Assembly (NCBI GenBank): GCA_902478935.1
Contig: CABSMV010000056.1
Location: 1 to 13,055 of the forward strand
Direction: 5' to 3'
Length of the DNA: 13,055 nt
DNA from: an uncultured Collinsella sp.
Lineage (GTDB): Bacteria; Actinomycetota; Coriobacteriia; Coriobacteriales; Coriobacteriaceae
This document shows, piece by piece, positions 1 through 6,584 of the stretch. Every line of letters begins with the position of its first letter. Position 1 is the first letter of the stretch. The notes beneath the pieces are model-generated. The model was not told the DNA's origin, made no database searches, and saw only the letters and a program-made list of their open reading frames with translations. The position numbers and the translations under genes are program-made.

Positions 1-100
1 ATTGACCTTCTGGTCATGCCGCCGAAGTTGAAAGGCAGATTGCCGCTCTGGCGGGTTTGCAGCGTCGGCCGGTTACGCGGTTTGGTAAAACCGCGTAACC
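1..100. repeat. Structured ~100-bp repeat, copy A, behind lacC
   Basis: Positions 1-100 align without gaps to 2244-2343, with 11 mismatches counted by eye (89% identity). Nine of the eleven fall in the middle third (about 28-58); the two ends are nearly invariant. The right end is a perfect 13-bp inverted repeat (71-83 with 88-100, loop GGTA), touching the lacC stop codon at 101-103. The left end holds TGACC-TTCT-GGTCA (3-16), the inner part of a second hairpin whose outer left arm would lie before the window. A small GGCA-GAT-TGCC hairpin in the middle is kept in both copies. On the lacC-coding strand the hairpin is followed by GGCC, not by a T-run, so it is not a classical intrinsic terminator. 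It may be a REP-like element or an mRNA 3' stabiliser (inference). Confidence 0.8.
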
Positions 101-1036
101 CTACAGCTCCGTTACTTCAACGTTGTTGTAGATCTCGTCCCAGCGGTCCATGACCAGGTGACCGGTCTTGGGATCCATAGCGTTGAGCTTGCCGCAGGTA
201 TTGGCGGTCTTGAGCACCGTGACGTCGTCGGCGCCAGCAGCAATGGCATGTGCAAAGCCGGCGATGGTCGAGTCACCGGAACCCGTCGCGTTCACAGCCG
301 CAATCGCAGGCGTCTTGGCGCGGAACGCGCGACCCTCATGGAAGCCCACCGAACCGGCAGCGCCCATCGAAACGACAACCCAGGGAATACCGGCAAAACG
401 GTCATCGGCGGCAAGCGCCTCGCGCAGGGCATCGACATCATCGGTCGTAAAGGACGTACCCAGCAGGCCGTTAATCTCGGTCAGGTTGGGCTTTACGAGC
501 TCAGGCTTAGCGTCGGACTCCAGCGCGGCCTCCAGCGATGCACCCGAGGTATCGAGCAGCACCTTGGCGCCCGCCTCCTCGGCGATCTTGACGAGCTCGG
601 CATAGTAGCCGGCATCGACGCCACGCGGCAGCGAGCCCGAAAGCGTCACAACGTCCGCCTTCGCTGCAAGCTCGGCAAACTTGGCCGTAAAGGCCTCGAG
701 CTCGGCCGGGGCGATCTGCGGGCCGCTCTCCAGCAGCTCGGTCTGATTACCCTCGTGCAGGATATTCAGGCAGATGCGCGTCTCACCGGCAATAGGCACA
801 AAGTCGTTCTTGACGCCGTCGGCATCCATAAGCTCGGCCATATAGGCACCCATGTGGCCGCCGAGCAGGCCGGTCGCGAGCACGTCGTCACCCAGCTGCA
901 GCAGCACGCGACTCACGTTGAGGCCCTTGCCGCCAGCGGTCTTTTCGGGTGTCACACGGTTAACATCGTCGATGATCAGCTTGTCGAGCTGATAGCGCGT
1001 ATCAATCGACGGGTTCATGGTAACGGTCAGAATCAT
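101..1036 (-). CDS. lacC: Tagatose-6-phosphate kinase (PfkB family), LacC
   Basis: Predicted to phosphorylate D-tagatose 6-phosphate with ATP to tagatose 1,6-bisphosphate in the cytoplasm, the third step of galactose 6-phosphate breakdown. The 311-residue protein has the length and signatures of the PfkB sugar-kinase family. The N-terminus MILTVTMNPSID is typical of the LacC/FruK/PfkB branch. The first signature is TAGGKGLNVSR (33-43), KPN lies at 182-184, and the second signature NATGSGDSTIAGF carries the catalytic Asp255. I chose the ATG at 1036 because CAGGAG lies 6 bases ahead and the family N-terminus starts there; an in-frame ATG at 1078 would add 14 unrelated residues. 1-Phosphofructokinase is close in sequence. 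The assignment to tagatose 6-phosphate rests on lacA and lacB upstream in the same direction. No lacD follows within the 100 bases before the window edge. Confidence 0.88.
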   Translation of the reverse strand: MILTVTMNPSIDTRYQLDKLIIDDVNRVTPEKTAGGKGLNVSRVLLQLGDDVLATGLLGGHMGAYMAELMDADGVKNDFVPIAGETRICLNILHEGNQTELLESGPQIAPAELEAFTAKFAELAAKADVVTLSGSLPRGVDAGYYAELVKIAEEAGAKVLLDTSGASLEAALESDAKPELVKPNLTEINGLLGTSFTTDDVDALREALAADDRFAGIPWVVVSMGAAGSVGFHEGRAFRAKTPAIAAVNATGSGDSTIAGFAHAIAAGADDVTVLKTANTCGKLNAMDPKTGHLVMDRWDEIYNNVEVTEL

Positions 1037-1089
1037 GTTGAACTCCTGTTCCGGGGCGGCATAACCCGCCCCAAACATACGATAGCTCG

Positions 1090-1971
1090 TTAAAGGATCT
1101 CGATCTCAAAGCCGCGGGTGACGGTCTCTCCCGGCTTGGCCACCAGGCAGCCGCGCTTGTGCTCCAGAATATCGTCCTCGTCGGAGCAGGTGGACAGGCC
1201 GCCCCACGGTTCCACGGCCACAAAGTCGCCCTCGGGCTTGCTCCACACAATCAGGTATGGCATATCGGGGAACGTCAGGCGCACGCCCTTGTCCTCGGTT
1301 TTCTTGGTAAGCGTAACCACGTGGCTCTCGAGCACGTCAAAGATGGTCTCTGCGAAGTCAAAGAGTTCGTGGGTCAGCGGCAGGTCATGGCCAACCATCG
1401 GGTTCTTGCTGCGATGCTCAACATCAATCAGGCCCGTCGAGGGAACGGCAGTACAGAGCTCGGCGGCCTCGCGCTGCTCAAAACGGAGCTCGTAGTCGTC
1501 GTAGGACTCGCCCTCGTCAAGCGGGCACTTAAAGCCAGGGTGACCGCCCACAAAGAACGGCATGTCCTCGGTGCCCTCATTGGTCACCTCGTACGACACG
1601 GCCACCTTCTCCGCATCGATCGTGTAACGAGCAACGATCTTAAACGGATACGGGTACTGCTCGAGCAACTCGGCATGGTCGGCAGAGCTTAAGCTCAGCA
1701 CAACCATGTTGTCGCTCCGCTCCTCGAGCTTCCACTCCTGCTTGCGAGCAAAGCCGTGGCGGGCGAGCTTGACCTCGCGGCCGCCCATGGTCATTGCGCG
1801 ACCGTCACGAAGGCCGCCGCAGATCGGGAAACAAATGGGTGCCTGGCCCGACCACACCGCCGGGTCGCCCTGCCACAGGTACTCACGGCCGTTGGCCGTA
1901 ATAGAAGTGAACGACCCGCCCGCCGTGCTCAGTGCCACGCGGATAGAACCGTTATCAAGAACAAACTCCAT
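1090..1971 (-). CDS. Aldose 1-epimerase family protein (LacX-like)
   Basis: Predicted cytoplasmic mutarotase-fold enzyme that interconverts alpha and beta anomers of aldoses or their phosphates. At 293 residues it matches the length of the LacX/YeaD-type aldose 1-epimerases. Visible active-site elements are RHGFARK with His72, VGGHPGFKCP with His144 (probable catalytic acid) and VAVEPWGG with Glu254 (probable base). The ATG at 1971 is preferred over one at 2004 because AAGGGAAGG lies just ahead and the fold starts at MEFVLDNG. It sits 53 bp before lacC on the same strand, so the two are probably co-transcribed. LacX-type genes are known in lactose operons of Firmicutes, which supports a link to this pathway. 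The true substrate (galactose, glucose, or galactose 6-phosphate released by LacG) cannot be told from sequence. Confidence 0.85.
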   Translation of the reverse strand: MEFVLDNGSIRVALSTAGGSFTSITANGREYLWQGDPAVWSGQAPICFPICGGLRDGRAMTMGGREVKLARHGFARKQEWKLEERSDNMVVLSLSSADHAELLEQYPYPFKIVARYTIDAEKVAVSYEVTNEGTEDMPFFVGGHPGFKCPLDEGESYDDYELRFEQREAAELCTAVPSTGLIDVEHRSKNPMVGHDLPLTHELFDFAETIFDVLESHVVTLTKKTEDKGVRLTFPDMPYLIVWSKPEGDFVAVEPWGGLSTCSDEDDILEHKRGCLVAKPGETVTRGFEIEIL

Positions 1972-2237
1972 AGGAGCCTTCCCTTTCTTACGACAGCCCG
2001 CCAAGTCAATAGGGCTGATAGAAAACCGGCCCGCGCCCCCTCACAGAAACGCGAGCCGTCAATTGAAAAGCTGCAGAATACCGGGTCCCGCCAAAACGAA
2101 GCCCACAAGCTCAGCAAGCAAACGTGTTATCGGAGCAGCTTACTGAACCAGAAAGCTTCGCAACAACAGCGGTAACCCCACAGGTACCCCCAACGTCAGC
2201 GAGAAGTCAGCTGGCGAGGCAAGGTGCCGTGAAGCGA
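1972..2237. other. Gene-free stretch between lacB and the epimerase gene
   Basis: Together with repeat copy B this makes a 375-bp gap inside an otherwise tight minus-strand gene set. I see no convincing reading frame, tRNA or intrinsic terminator in it. On the minus strand a TTGACG (plus-strand 2056-2061, CGTCAA) resembles a -35 box, but no good -10 lies at the proper distance. The gap may hold a secondary promoter for epimerase-lacC, which is not demonstrated. Confidence 0.3.
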
Positions 2238-2343
2238 GGCGGCATTGACCTTCTGGTCATGCCGCCGAAGCTGAACGGCAGATTGCCCGCCAGATGGCTT
2301 CGCAGCGTCGGCCGGTTACGCGGTTTGGAAAAACCGCGTAACC
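2238..2343. repeat. Structured ~100-bp repeat, copy B, behind lacB
   Basis: Second copy of the element at 1-100. Here both terminal hairpins are complete. The left one pairs 2238-2250 with 2255-2266 (12 bp with one bulged T, loop TTCT). The right one is a perfect 13-bp stem, 2314-2326 with 2331-2343, loop GGAA. The right hairpin lies 3 bp from the lacB stop codon, the same position copy A has relative to lacC. The loop differs (GGAA against GGTA) while both stems are identical. The middle third has diverged but still holds GGCA-GAT-TGCC and a GCCA-GA-TGGC hairpin. No T-run follows on the lacB strand. Confidence 0.85.
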
Positions 2344-2346
2344 CCA

Positions 2347-2871
2347 CTAGTCGTGGTACTCGCCGCGGTCCCACTTCTCGAGGAACTCGTCAAAGAAGTG
2401 CGGGTCAGCCTGAGCCTCGGCGTCGGCCTTATTGCAGGCGTCGATCTTGGCGATCAGGGCGTCGTGCTCGGGAGTCTTCTCGTAGGGCTCCTCCAGGAAG
2501 GCAAGCATGATATCGGCCATCAGGAACTCGCCGGTGATCTTGCCACCAAAGCCCACGATGTTGGCGTTGAGCTCGCGACGGGCATACAGGGCAGAGGTCA
2601 TGTCGCGGACCAGGGCGCAGCGGGCGCCGGGAACCTTGTTGACGGCGTTGGTGATGCCGATGCCGGTGCCGCACAGGGCCACGCCAAAGTCGGCCTTGCC
2701 GCTGGCAACAGCCTCGCCCACGGCCTTACCGTAGATGGGATAGTGCGTACGGGTGTGGCTGTAGGTGCCGCAGTCGAGCACCTTGTAGCCAGCCTGCTCC
2801 AGGCGGTCGGCCAGATAGATCTTCTCGTCCGTAACGATATGGTCGCAACCGATTGCGATGGTCTTCTTCAT
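2347..2871 (-). CDS. lacB: Galactose-6-phosphate isomerase subunit LacB
   Basis: With LacA forms the cytoplasmic isomerase that converts D-galactose 6-phosphate to D-tagatose 6-phosphate. The 174 residues match the usual LacB length of about 171. The N-terminal phosphate-site strand MKKTIAIGCDH and the CGTGIG motif with Cys67 (the catalytic cysteine region of the RpiB/LacAB family) are present, as is the long LacB-specific C-terminal tail ending FLEKWDRGEYHD. The ATG at 2871 has AAAGGA 7 bases ahead. It follows lacA by 63 bp on the same strand, so a lacAB transcript is likely. RpiB (ribose-5-phosphate isomerase B) is the nearest alternative, but the paired lacA subunit and the tail make LacB the better call. 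Confidence 0.93.
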   Translation of the reverse strand: MKKTIAIGCDHIVTDEKIYLADRLEQAGYKVLDCGTYSHTRTHYPIYGKAVGEAVASGKADFGVALCGTGIGITNAVNKVPGARCALVRDMTSALYARRELNANIVGFGGKITGEFLMADIMLAFLEEPYEKTPEHDALIAKIDACNKADAEAQADPHFFDEFLEKWDRGEYHD

Positions 2872-2934
2872 CAGAACGTCCTTTCGTCTGAATTCACAAG
2901 TTGAGGTAGAAGTTCGAGTTCTCGGTGGCTCTCG

Positions 2935-3363
2935 TTAGGCCATCTTGTTGAGCATGTCGACACGGATCTGGTGACGGCCGCCGGCATACTGGGCGCGCAG
3001 GAACTCGCGGGCGATCTTCTTGGCGACCTCGGTGCCCACAACGCCCGGGCCCATGGTGACCATGCGCGAGCCGTTGTGCTCGCGGGTCATGTAGGCGGAA
3101 CGCTCGTCGGAAATGTTGGCGACGACCATACCCTTGATCTTGACGGCGGCCATATAGGAGCCGACGCCGTACTTATCGAATGCGAAGCCCTGGGAATCCT
3201 TGTGCTCCAGCAGGTCCTTGGCAACGGCGGTCGCGGAATCGACAAAGTCCGCGGCAGGGGTCTCGGAATAGTCGACGACCTCGTGACCGTCGGCGATGAG
3301 CATCTCCTTGATGGACTCCTTCATCGACATACCGTCGGCATCGGAAGCGATTACAACCCTCAT
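2935..3363 (-). CDS. lacA: Galactose-6-phosphate isomerase subunit LacA
   Basis: Partner of LacB in the galactose 6-phosphate to tagatose 6-phosphate isomerase. The 142 residues equal the family's usual length. Diagnostic segments include DFVDSATAVAKD, KIKGMVVANISDERSAYM, TREHNGSRMVTMG and the near-invariant C-terminus GGRHQIRVDMLNKM. As normal for LacA, the position of the LacB catalytic cysteine is not Cys (the segment reads DKYGVGS), because the active site is completed by LacB. The start at 3363 has a perfect AAGGAGG 5 bases ahead, the strongest ribosome site of the minus-strand genes. It is the first gene of the lacAB-epimerase-lacC set, with a 300-bp upstream region rich in palindromes. 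Confidence 0.95.
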   Translation of the reverse strand: MRVVIASDADGMSMKESIKEMLIADGHEVVDYSETPAADFVDSATAVAKDLLEHKDSQGFAFDKYGVGSYMAAVKIKGMVVANISDERSAYMTREHNGSRMVTMGPGVVGTEVAKKIAREFLRAQYAGGRHQIRVDMLNKMA

Positions 3364-3599
3364 GACATCCTCCTTGAGAGATACGCAGGTGCGTAGTTTC
3401 TGTTTGGAAGTGTTGAATCGCGTTCAGGTCCGGGCATCTGAATGTGCGGTTCTTCACTGTTCATGTTTATTTGAACACATTCGAACACCGACTGCAACAA
3501 TAAGTTGTTTATCTTTGTTCTTTTTTGAACAAACACCATTCACGGATGATTGCTGACCGTTTGAGCCCGGCGCGGACGTAGCGCCCACGTGTTCAACAA
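3364..3599 (-). promoter_or_regulatory. lacA upstream region with TGTTC/GAACA palindromes
   Basis: The region between lacA and the preceding terminator is AT-rich and holds no gene. It contains TGTTCA-N8-TGAACA (3458-3477), a second box CGAACA at 3482-3487 ten bp after the TGAACA, and TTTGTTC-N6-GAACAAA (3514-3533). A tentative minus-strand promoter is TTGCAG (3492-3497) with TCAAAT (3469-3474) at 17 bp spacing; the -10 would then lie inside the first palindrome, as expected for a repressor site. No AATG...CATT LacI-type site of the kind seen near lacE is present. The binding protein is not known. The promoter hexamers are weak matches. Confidence 0.45.
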
Positions 3600-3636
3600 A
3601 CAAAAGGGCGACCGAGAACGTGTCTCGGCCGCCCTT
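3600..3636 (-). terminator. Intrinsic terminator of the membrane-protein gene
   Basis: On the minus strand a 14-bp stem (3623-3636 with 3604-3617, one G-U pair, 5-base loop) is GC-rich and is followed by TTTTGTTTGTTG. It lies 35 bp past the stop codon at 3671, so it should end that transcript before the lacA promoter region. Confidence 0.88.
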
Positions 3637-3670
3637 CTTACGGTTGATCTTCCAAAGATCGCTTTGCCGC

Positions 3671-4702
3671 CTACTCAGACTGCCCGCTCTTCTTGGCATG
3701 TCTGGACGGAGCGCTCAAGAAACGACCCGTCAGATAGTTCGCGGGACCGGAGATATCGATCCCCAGCAGCACGTGTCCTAGCCATAGGAACGCCACGAGC
3801 ACCAGTAGAGGAATCACACACGAGGTCACGATCATCACGATGACGCCTTCGATCAGATCGGTCACCTGATGCACGATCTCATCGGTCATCTGCTTGGCAC
3901 CGCTGGTCACCGACGTAACAAGGCTCGAGGCCCCGTCAGTCAACTGCTCGAGCACGTTTTTGGACTCCTTGGCCTCGGATTTTTTCTTGTTCGATTTTGA
4001 GCTGGTCTCGGCTGACTTGTCCGTGGCATCAGCCGTCTTTGCGGCATCGCTCGCCTTTTGCTCAGCTTGCTCAATACTTACGCGATACGTTTCATCGACC
4101 TTCTGCGACACCCATACGCTCGCGGGCACGAGCGCCATGCCGATCACGGCAACCACCAGCACGCGCGTCGCCACACGGCGCAGGACAGCGCTCGTGCTCC
4201 AGCGCCCGTGAATGCCGAGCGACACCGCAAAGAGCACCAACGCAAACGGGATTAAGATGCCCAGGCCAACCGACCACAAAATGGTTAGCAGGTATTTCTC
4301 TAGGTAGAGCACGGCAAGCACGATGCCCAGGTTACCCGAAAGCTGCGCGAGCTGCTCGGCAACCGGCGTTCCCGTATCACCAGGCAGCGCAGTGATACCC
4401 GCAGATAGGGCGACGCACGAGGTCGTGAGCGCCAAAACATTGCCCTTCTTTTGATCGATGACCTCGATGGTGGAGTCCCAGGTCTTGGTATCGGCAAAAT
4501 GCGGACGAGCTACAAAGCCCGACAACAGCGCCAGTACCACGAGCGCAACGATAAAGCCAATCTGCAGCTTTTTGTTTGCGCACACGACATCGGACAGACT
4601 GGGCTGCAGCTCAGTTACCGTCGTGTGCTCGGTTATCTGGACAGGACGCCCATGAGCCATCTCGTGCGCGTCTCTTTTTTGTATTGACCCGTTATCCGGC
4701 AT
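3671..4702 (-). CDS. Multi-pass membrane protein of unknown function
   Basis: I do not recognise a characterised family. The 343-residue protein has a hydrophilic N-terminus and then about six hydrophobic segments, near residues 47-64, 88-106, 123-140, 143-164, 179-198 and 284-312. Between the last two is a soluble stretch (about 200-280) rich in Lys, Ala, Ser and Glu, probably helical or disordered. The most distinctive segment is ITALPGDTGTPVAEQLAQ followed by LSGNLGIVLAVLYLEKYLL, between and within the second and third hydrophobic segments. No signal peptide, PTS motif or transporter signature is visible. The start at 4702 has GAGGAGG 7 bases ahead. It stands between lacA and lacF but has its own upstream region and terminator, so a role in lactose use is not implied. 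A Lys-rich C-terminus (HAKKSGQSE) suggests the tail is cytoplasmic. Confidence 0.8.
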   Translation of the reverse strand: MPDNGSIQKRDAHEMAHGRPVQITEHTTVTELQPSLSDVVCANKKLQIGFIVALVVLALLSGFVARPHFADTKTWDSTIEVIDQKKGNVLALTTSCVALSAGITALPGDTGTPVAEQLAQLSGNLGIVLAVLYLEKYLLTILWSVGLGILIPFALVLFAVSLGIHGRWSTSAVLRRVATRVLVVAVIGMALVPASVWVSQKVDETYRVSIEQAEQKASDAAKTADATDKSAETSSKSNKKKSEAKESKNVLEQLTDGASSLVTSVTSGAKQMTDEIVHQVTDLIEGVIVMIVTSCVIPLLVLVAFLWLGHVLLGIDISGPANYLTGRFLSAPSRHAKKSGQSE

Positions 4703-4819
4703 TTGGATACCTCCTCAGTCCGGCGTTTAATGCGAAAGGAAGTATACCCACCGAGCAAAAATCGAACGGGAGGACGAACGGAGCGCACCAAGACTGTCCC
4801 CAATGGCTATCTCGGGATG
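4703..4819 (-). promoter_or_regulatory. Upstream region of the membrane-protein gene
   Basis: On the minus strand TATACT (plus-strand 4741-4746) is a good -10 box, about 40 bp before the start codon. No clear TTGACA-like -35 lies at the right distance. Two direct CGAACGG repeats (4763-4769 and 4775-4781, 12 bp apart) cover roughly the -35 region and resemble the GAAC boxes seen upstream of lacF and lacE. Confidence 0.4.
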
Positions 4820-4886
4820 AGTTGCGGTGGAATAGGGATTGTTTTGCGCCCGCCGGCCCCTATTCAGTCCCTATTTCACCGCAACT
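4820..4886. repeat. Long inverted repeat, 19-bp arms
   Basis: The arm at 4820-4838 pairs with 4868-4886 at 18 of 19 positions, the exception being a possible G-U pair; the loop is 29 bases. A second CCCTATT (4858-4864) precedes the one in the right arm (4869-4875), so the left arm has two possible partners. No T-run follows on either strand, and a proper terminator for lacF is adjacent at 4901-4927. It lies between lacF and the membrane-protein gene. It may be a miniature mobile or REP-like element; flanking target duplications were not identified. Confidence 0.7.
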
Positions 4887-4900
4887 TGAAGGAGAACAGA

Positions 4901-4927
4901 AAAAGCCCTGTCGCGGGTAGGGCTTTT
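4901..4927 (-). terminator. Intrinsic terminator of lacF
   Basis: On the minus strand a perfect 9-bp stem (AAAAGCCCT with AGGGCTTTT, loop 9) runs into TTTTTCTG. It starts 27 bp after the lacF stop codon at 4955. The stem is symmetrical enough in A and T to act weakly in the other direction too, but no plus-strand gene reaches it. Confidence 0.85.
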
Positions 4928-4954
4928 GGAAGGGGACTTGGTTGTGCGGGCTCG

Positions 4955-5293
4955 TTAGGCGAGCTTGGCCTCGAGCGCAGCGATGCGCTTGTAGGCGTCG
5001 ATGGTAAAGCGGGTCTGCTTCTCCAGGATCATAGTGGTCATGAGGGTGTCCTGAGCGTGAGCCATGATGAAGGTCATCTCCATCTCGCCACCGCCGGCCT
5101 CCTGCGAAAGCAGCTTGGTCTGCGTGTCGTGGGCACCGATGAGCGCATCGCTGGCATCCTTGTGCAGCTGCTCGGCCTTCTCAAAGTCACCCTCGCGAGC
5201 AGCATCGAGCGCTGCAAGCAGATCGGTCTGGGCGTCACCTGCGTATGCGACAATCTCGAATCCAACCATCGAGATTTCTTCTTTGGTTGCCAT
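4955..5293 (-). CDS. lacF: PTS lactose/cellobiose-type IIA component, LacF
   Basis: Soluble phosphocarrier that takes phosphate from HPr and passes it to the IIB domain of LacE. The 112 residues fit the all-helical PTS IIA family of the lactose/chitobiose type, which works as a trimer. The conserved MAHAQDTLM motif holds the phosphorylated His79 and the metal-binding Asp82; GGGE just before it is also typical. The ATG at 5293 has AAAGGA 7 bases ahead. It lies on the opposite strand from lacE, beyond the regulator gene, instead of next to lacE as in Firmicutes lac operons. It may be read from its own promoter region or by read-through from the regulator gene 214 bp upstream, as I see no terminator between them. 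A cellobiose or chitobiose IIA is the alternative; the locus favours lactose. Confidence 0.9.
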   Translation of the reverse strand: MATKEEISMVGFEIVAYAGDAQTDLLAALDAAREGDFEKAEQLHKDASDALIGAHDTQTKLLSQEAGGGEMEMTFIMAHAQDTLMTTMILEKQTRFTIDAYKRIAALEAKLA

Positions 5294-5507
5294 ATTGCGT
5301 TCCTTTCACATATGAACCAATGGAGAGCATCGCGTCCGGGCATACGCGCTGCGTTGTGTATGACAGAAACAATAACATTCAAACAAAAAAGAACAGCGCA
5401 AAACGTGATTTCGAGCTATGAACGGTCGCTTTTCGCCCGTGAACGGTTTTTAAACCAATCTGAACAATATCGAACACAATTAGCGGCAACCCAAACAGAC
5501 CTGCGCC
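5294..5507 (-). promoter_or_regulatory. lacF upstream region with phased TGAAC boxes
   Basis: The 214-bp spacer between the regulator gene and lacF holds no gene. TGAACGGT occurs at 5419-5426 and 5440-5447 and TGAACAAT at 5461-5468, each exactly 21 bp (two helical turns) after the last. CGAACACA follows at 5471, 10 bp further. The final pair, TGAACA-N4-CGAACAC, has the same order and spacing as the pair in front of lacA (3472 and 3482). A short palindrome GGTTTTTAAACC sits at 5444-5455. I could not settle a core promoter. The arrangement suggests cooperative binding of a regulator along one face of the helix. Confidence 0.5.
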
Positions 5508-6512
5508 CTAGCGTACATCGCGCACCGTATCGCCCTCGACGAGCACGCCCGGAAACAGCATGTGCTCCACACCGGGTTCAACGCCCTCGGCGCCAGCAAT
5601 CTTGTCGACCGCCCACATGCCGACGCGCTTGTTGTCAAAGCGCACCGTGGTCAGGCGACGGTCGGGCACGATATCGCCCAGGCTATCGTCAACACCCACC
5701 ACGCTCACATCCTCGGGCACGTGCTTTCCGCGCGACTCGAGCCCGCGAATGCAGCCATATGCCATGGCATCGTTGGAGGCATAGATGGCAGTACAGGCTG
5801 GATCGTCCGCCAGAGCCTGGCCTGCGGCATATCCGCTCTGTGCCGTCCAGTCGCCGCGCACGAGCTGCGAGGGCTCAATGCCATGCGCGCGCAATGTCTC
5901 GCGCCAGCCTTCCTCGCGCCGCATGCCCGAAAGCGAGCGCTCGGGGCATGAGATAAAGTGCACAGTCTTGTGCCCCCGCCCCAGCAAGTACTCGACAACT
6001 TGACGCGAGCAATCGAACTGGTCGTTATCGACCGTTGAACAGAGCGGGTGCTCCAGCATGGTAACGAGCACCGTCTGCATACCGGGCAGCGGCTCAAAAG
6101 TGCCAAAGTCTGCCGGCATGCGGTTCATGATCACGACCATGCCGTCTACCGGCAGCGCGCTCATACGCGACGATGCGCTCTCGAGGGTATACGGATGCCC
6201 GTCTACCTTAGTGAGGGTGATGGCATAGCCGTGCTTATCGGCGGCGGCGGCAAAGCCCTCCATACGGTCGAGGTTGCCGGTACCGGTAATGTTGAACATG
6301 GCGACGCCGACGGTCTTAAACTTGCCACGGCGCAACGATCGACCGGCAAAATTGGGGCGATACCCCAGCTCGCGCATGGCGGCACGCACGCGCTCCTTGG
6401 TCTCGGGGCGCACGCTGGGCGAATCGTGCACGGTGCGCGAGACCGTCTGCTCCGAGACGCCCGCGAGGCGCGCCACGTCTTTGACGGATACCGATTTTTT
6501 AACAGCGGCCAT
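5508..6512 (-). CDS. LacI-family transcriptional regulator (LacI-1)
   Basis: Sugar-responsive DNA-binding protein, 334 residues, the usual LacI-family length. The N-terminal helix-turn-helix reads VKDVARLAGVSEQTVSRTV (about 10-28), with SEQTVSRTV as recognition helix. The hinge around YRPNFAGRSLRRG follows, then a periplasmic-binding-protein-like effector domain with VDGMV, VDNDQFD, YASNDAMAYG and VSVVGVDDSLG. The start at 6512 keeps 8 residues before the HTH; the ribosome site (AGAAAG) is weak. It is divergent from lacE-lacG and co-directional with lacF, so it is the probable local regulator. A candidate operator lies 13 bp ahead of its start codon, pointing to self-control. The inducer is not known; lactose 6-phosphate, galactose 6-phosphate or a free sugar are possible. 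It is a paralogue of the regulator at 10407-11435. Confidence 0.92.
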   Translation of the reverse strand: MAAVKKSVSVKDVARLAGVSEQTVSRTVHDSPSVRPETKERVRAAMRELGYRPNFAGRSLRRGKFKTVGVAMFNITGTGNLDRMEGFAAAADKHGYAITLTKVDGHPYTLESASSRMSALPVDGMVVIMNRMPADFGTFEPLPGMQTVLVTMLEHPLCSTVDNDQFDCSRQVVEYLLGRGHKTVHFISCPERSLSGMRREEGWRETLRAHGIEPSQLVRGDWTAQSGYAAGQALADDPACTAIYASNDAMAYGCIRGLESRGKHVPEDVSVVGVDDSLGDIVPDRRLTTVRFDNKRVGMWAVDKIAGAEGVEPGVEHMLFPGVLVEGDTVRDVR

Positions 6513-6525
6513 AGGTCGATCTTTC

Positions 6526-6543
6526 TATGTCAACGATGCCATT
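6526..6543. promoter_or_regulatory. Candidate LacI-1 operator at its own gene
   Basis: TATGTCAACGATGCCATT matches the lacE-distal site at 15 of 18 positions. It keeps the TGCCATT arm and the central AACG. It lies between the lacI-1 start codon and a minus-strand TATACT -10 box (plus-strand 6579-6584), so a bound protein would block the early transcribed region. Identified by pattern only. Confidence 0.55.
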
Positions 6544-6578
6544 GGTGGCACCTTGCGCAGCCAAATGAAACGTCTTCA

Positions 6579-6584
6579 AGTATA
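6579..6584 (-). promoter_or_regulatory. Possible -10 box for lacI-1
   Basis: On the minus strand this reads TATACT, 5 of 6 matches to the consensus, about 65 bp before the start codon at 6512. No clear -35 box is seen at 16-18 bp. The same hexamer, also without a -35, lies ahead of the membrane-protein gene. Confidence 0.35.

Noticed and set aside
71..100. Perfect 13-bp hairpin behind lacC as an intrinsic terminator
   Set aside because: On the coding strand the stem is followed by GGCC without a T-run; treated as part of a repeated element instead.
158..1093. Long plus-strand open frame (311 codons) opposite lacC
   Set aside because: It is antisense to a clear PfkB-family kinase, is rich in His/Arg/Gly with no domain, and has no ribosome site. 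A by-product of high GC codon use.
1090..1971. Epimerase-position gene as lacD aldolase
   Set aside because: The sequence has aldose 1-epimerase motifs (RHGF, GGHPGF, VEPWGG) and none of the LacD aldolase features; lacD must be elsewhere.
4703..5956. Plus-strand open frame of 417 codons across the lacF region
   Set aside because: Runs through the lacF terminator, antisense to lacF and into lacI-1, with no family resemblance.
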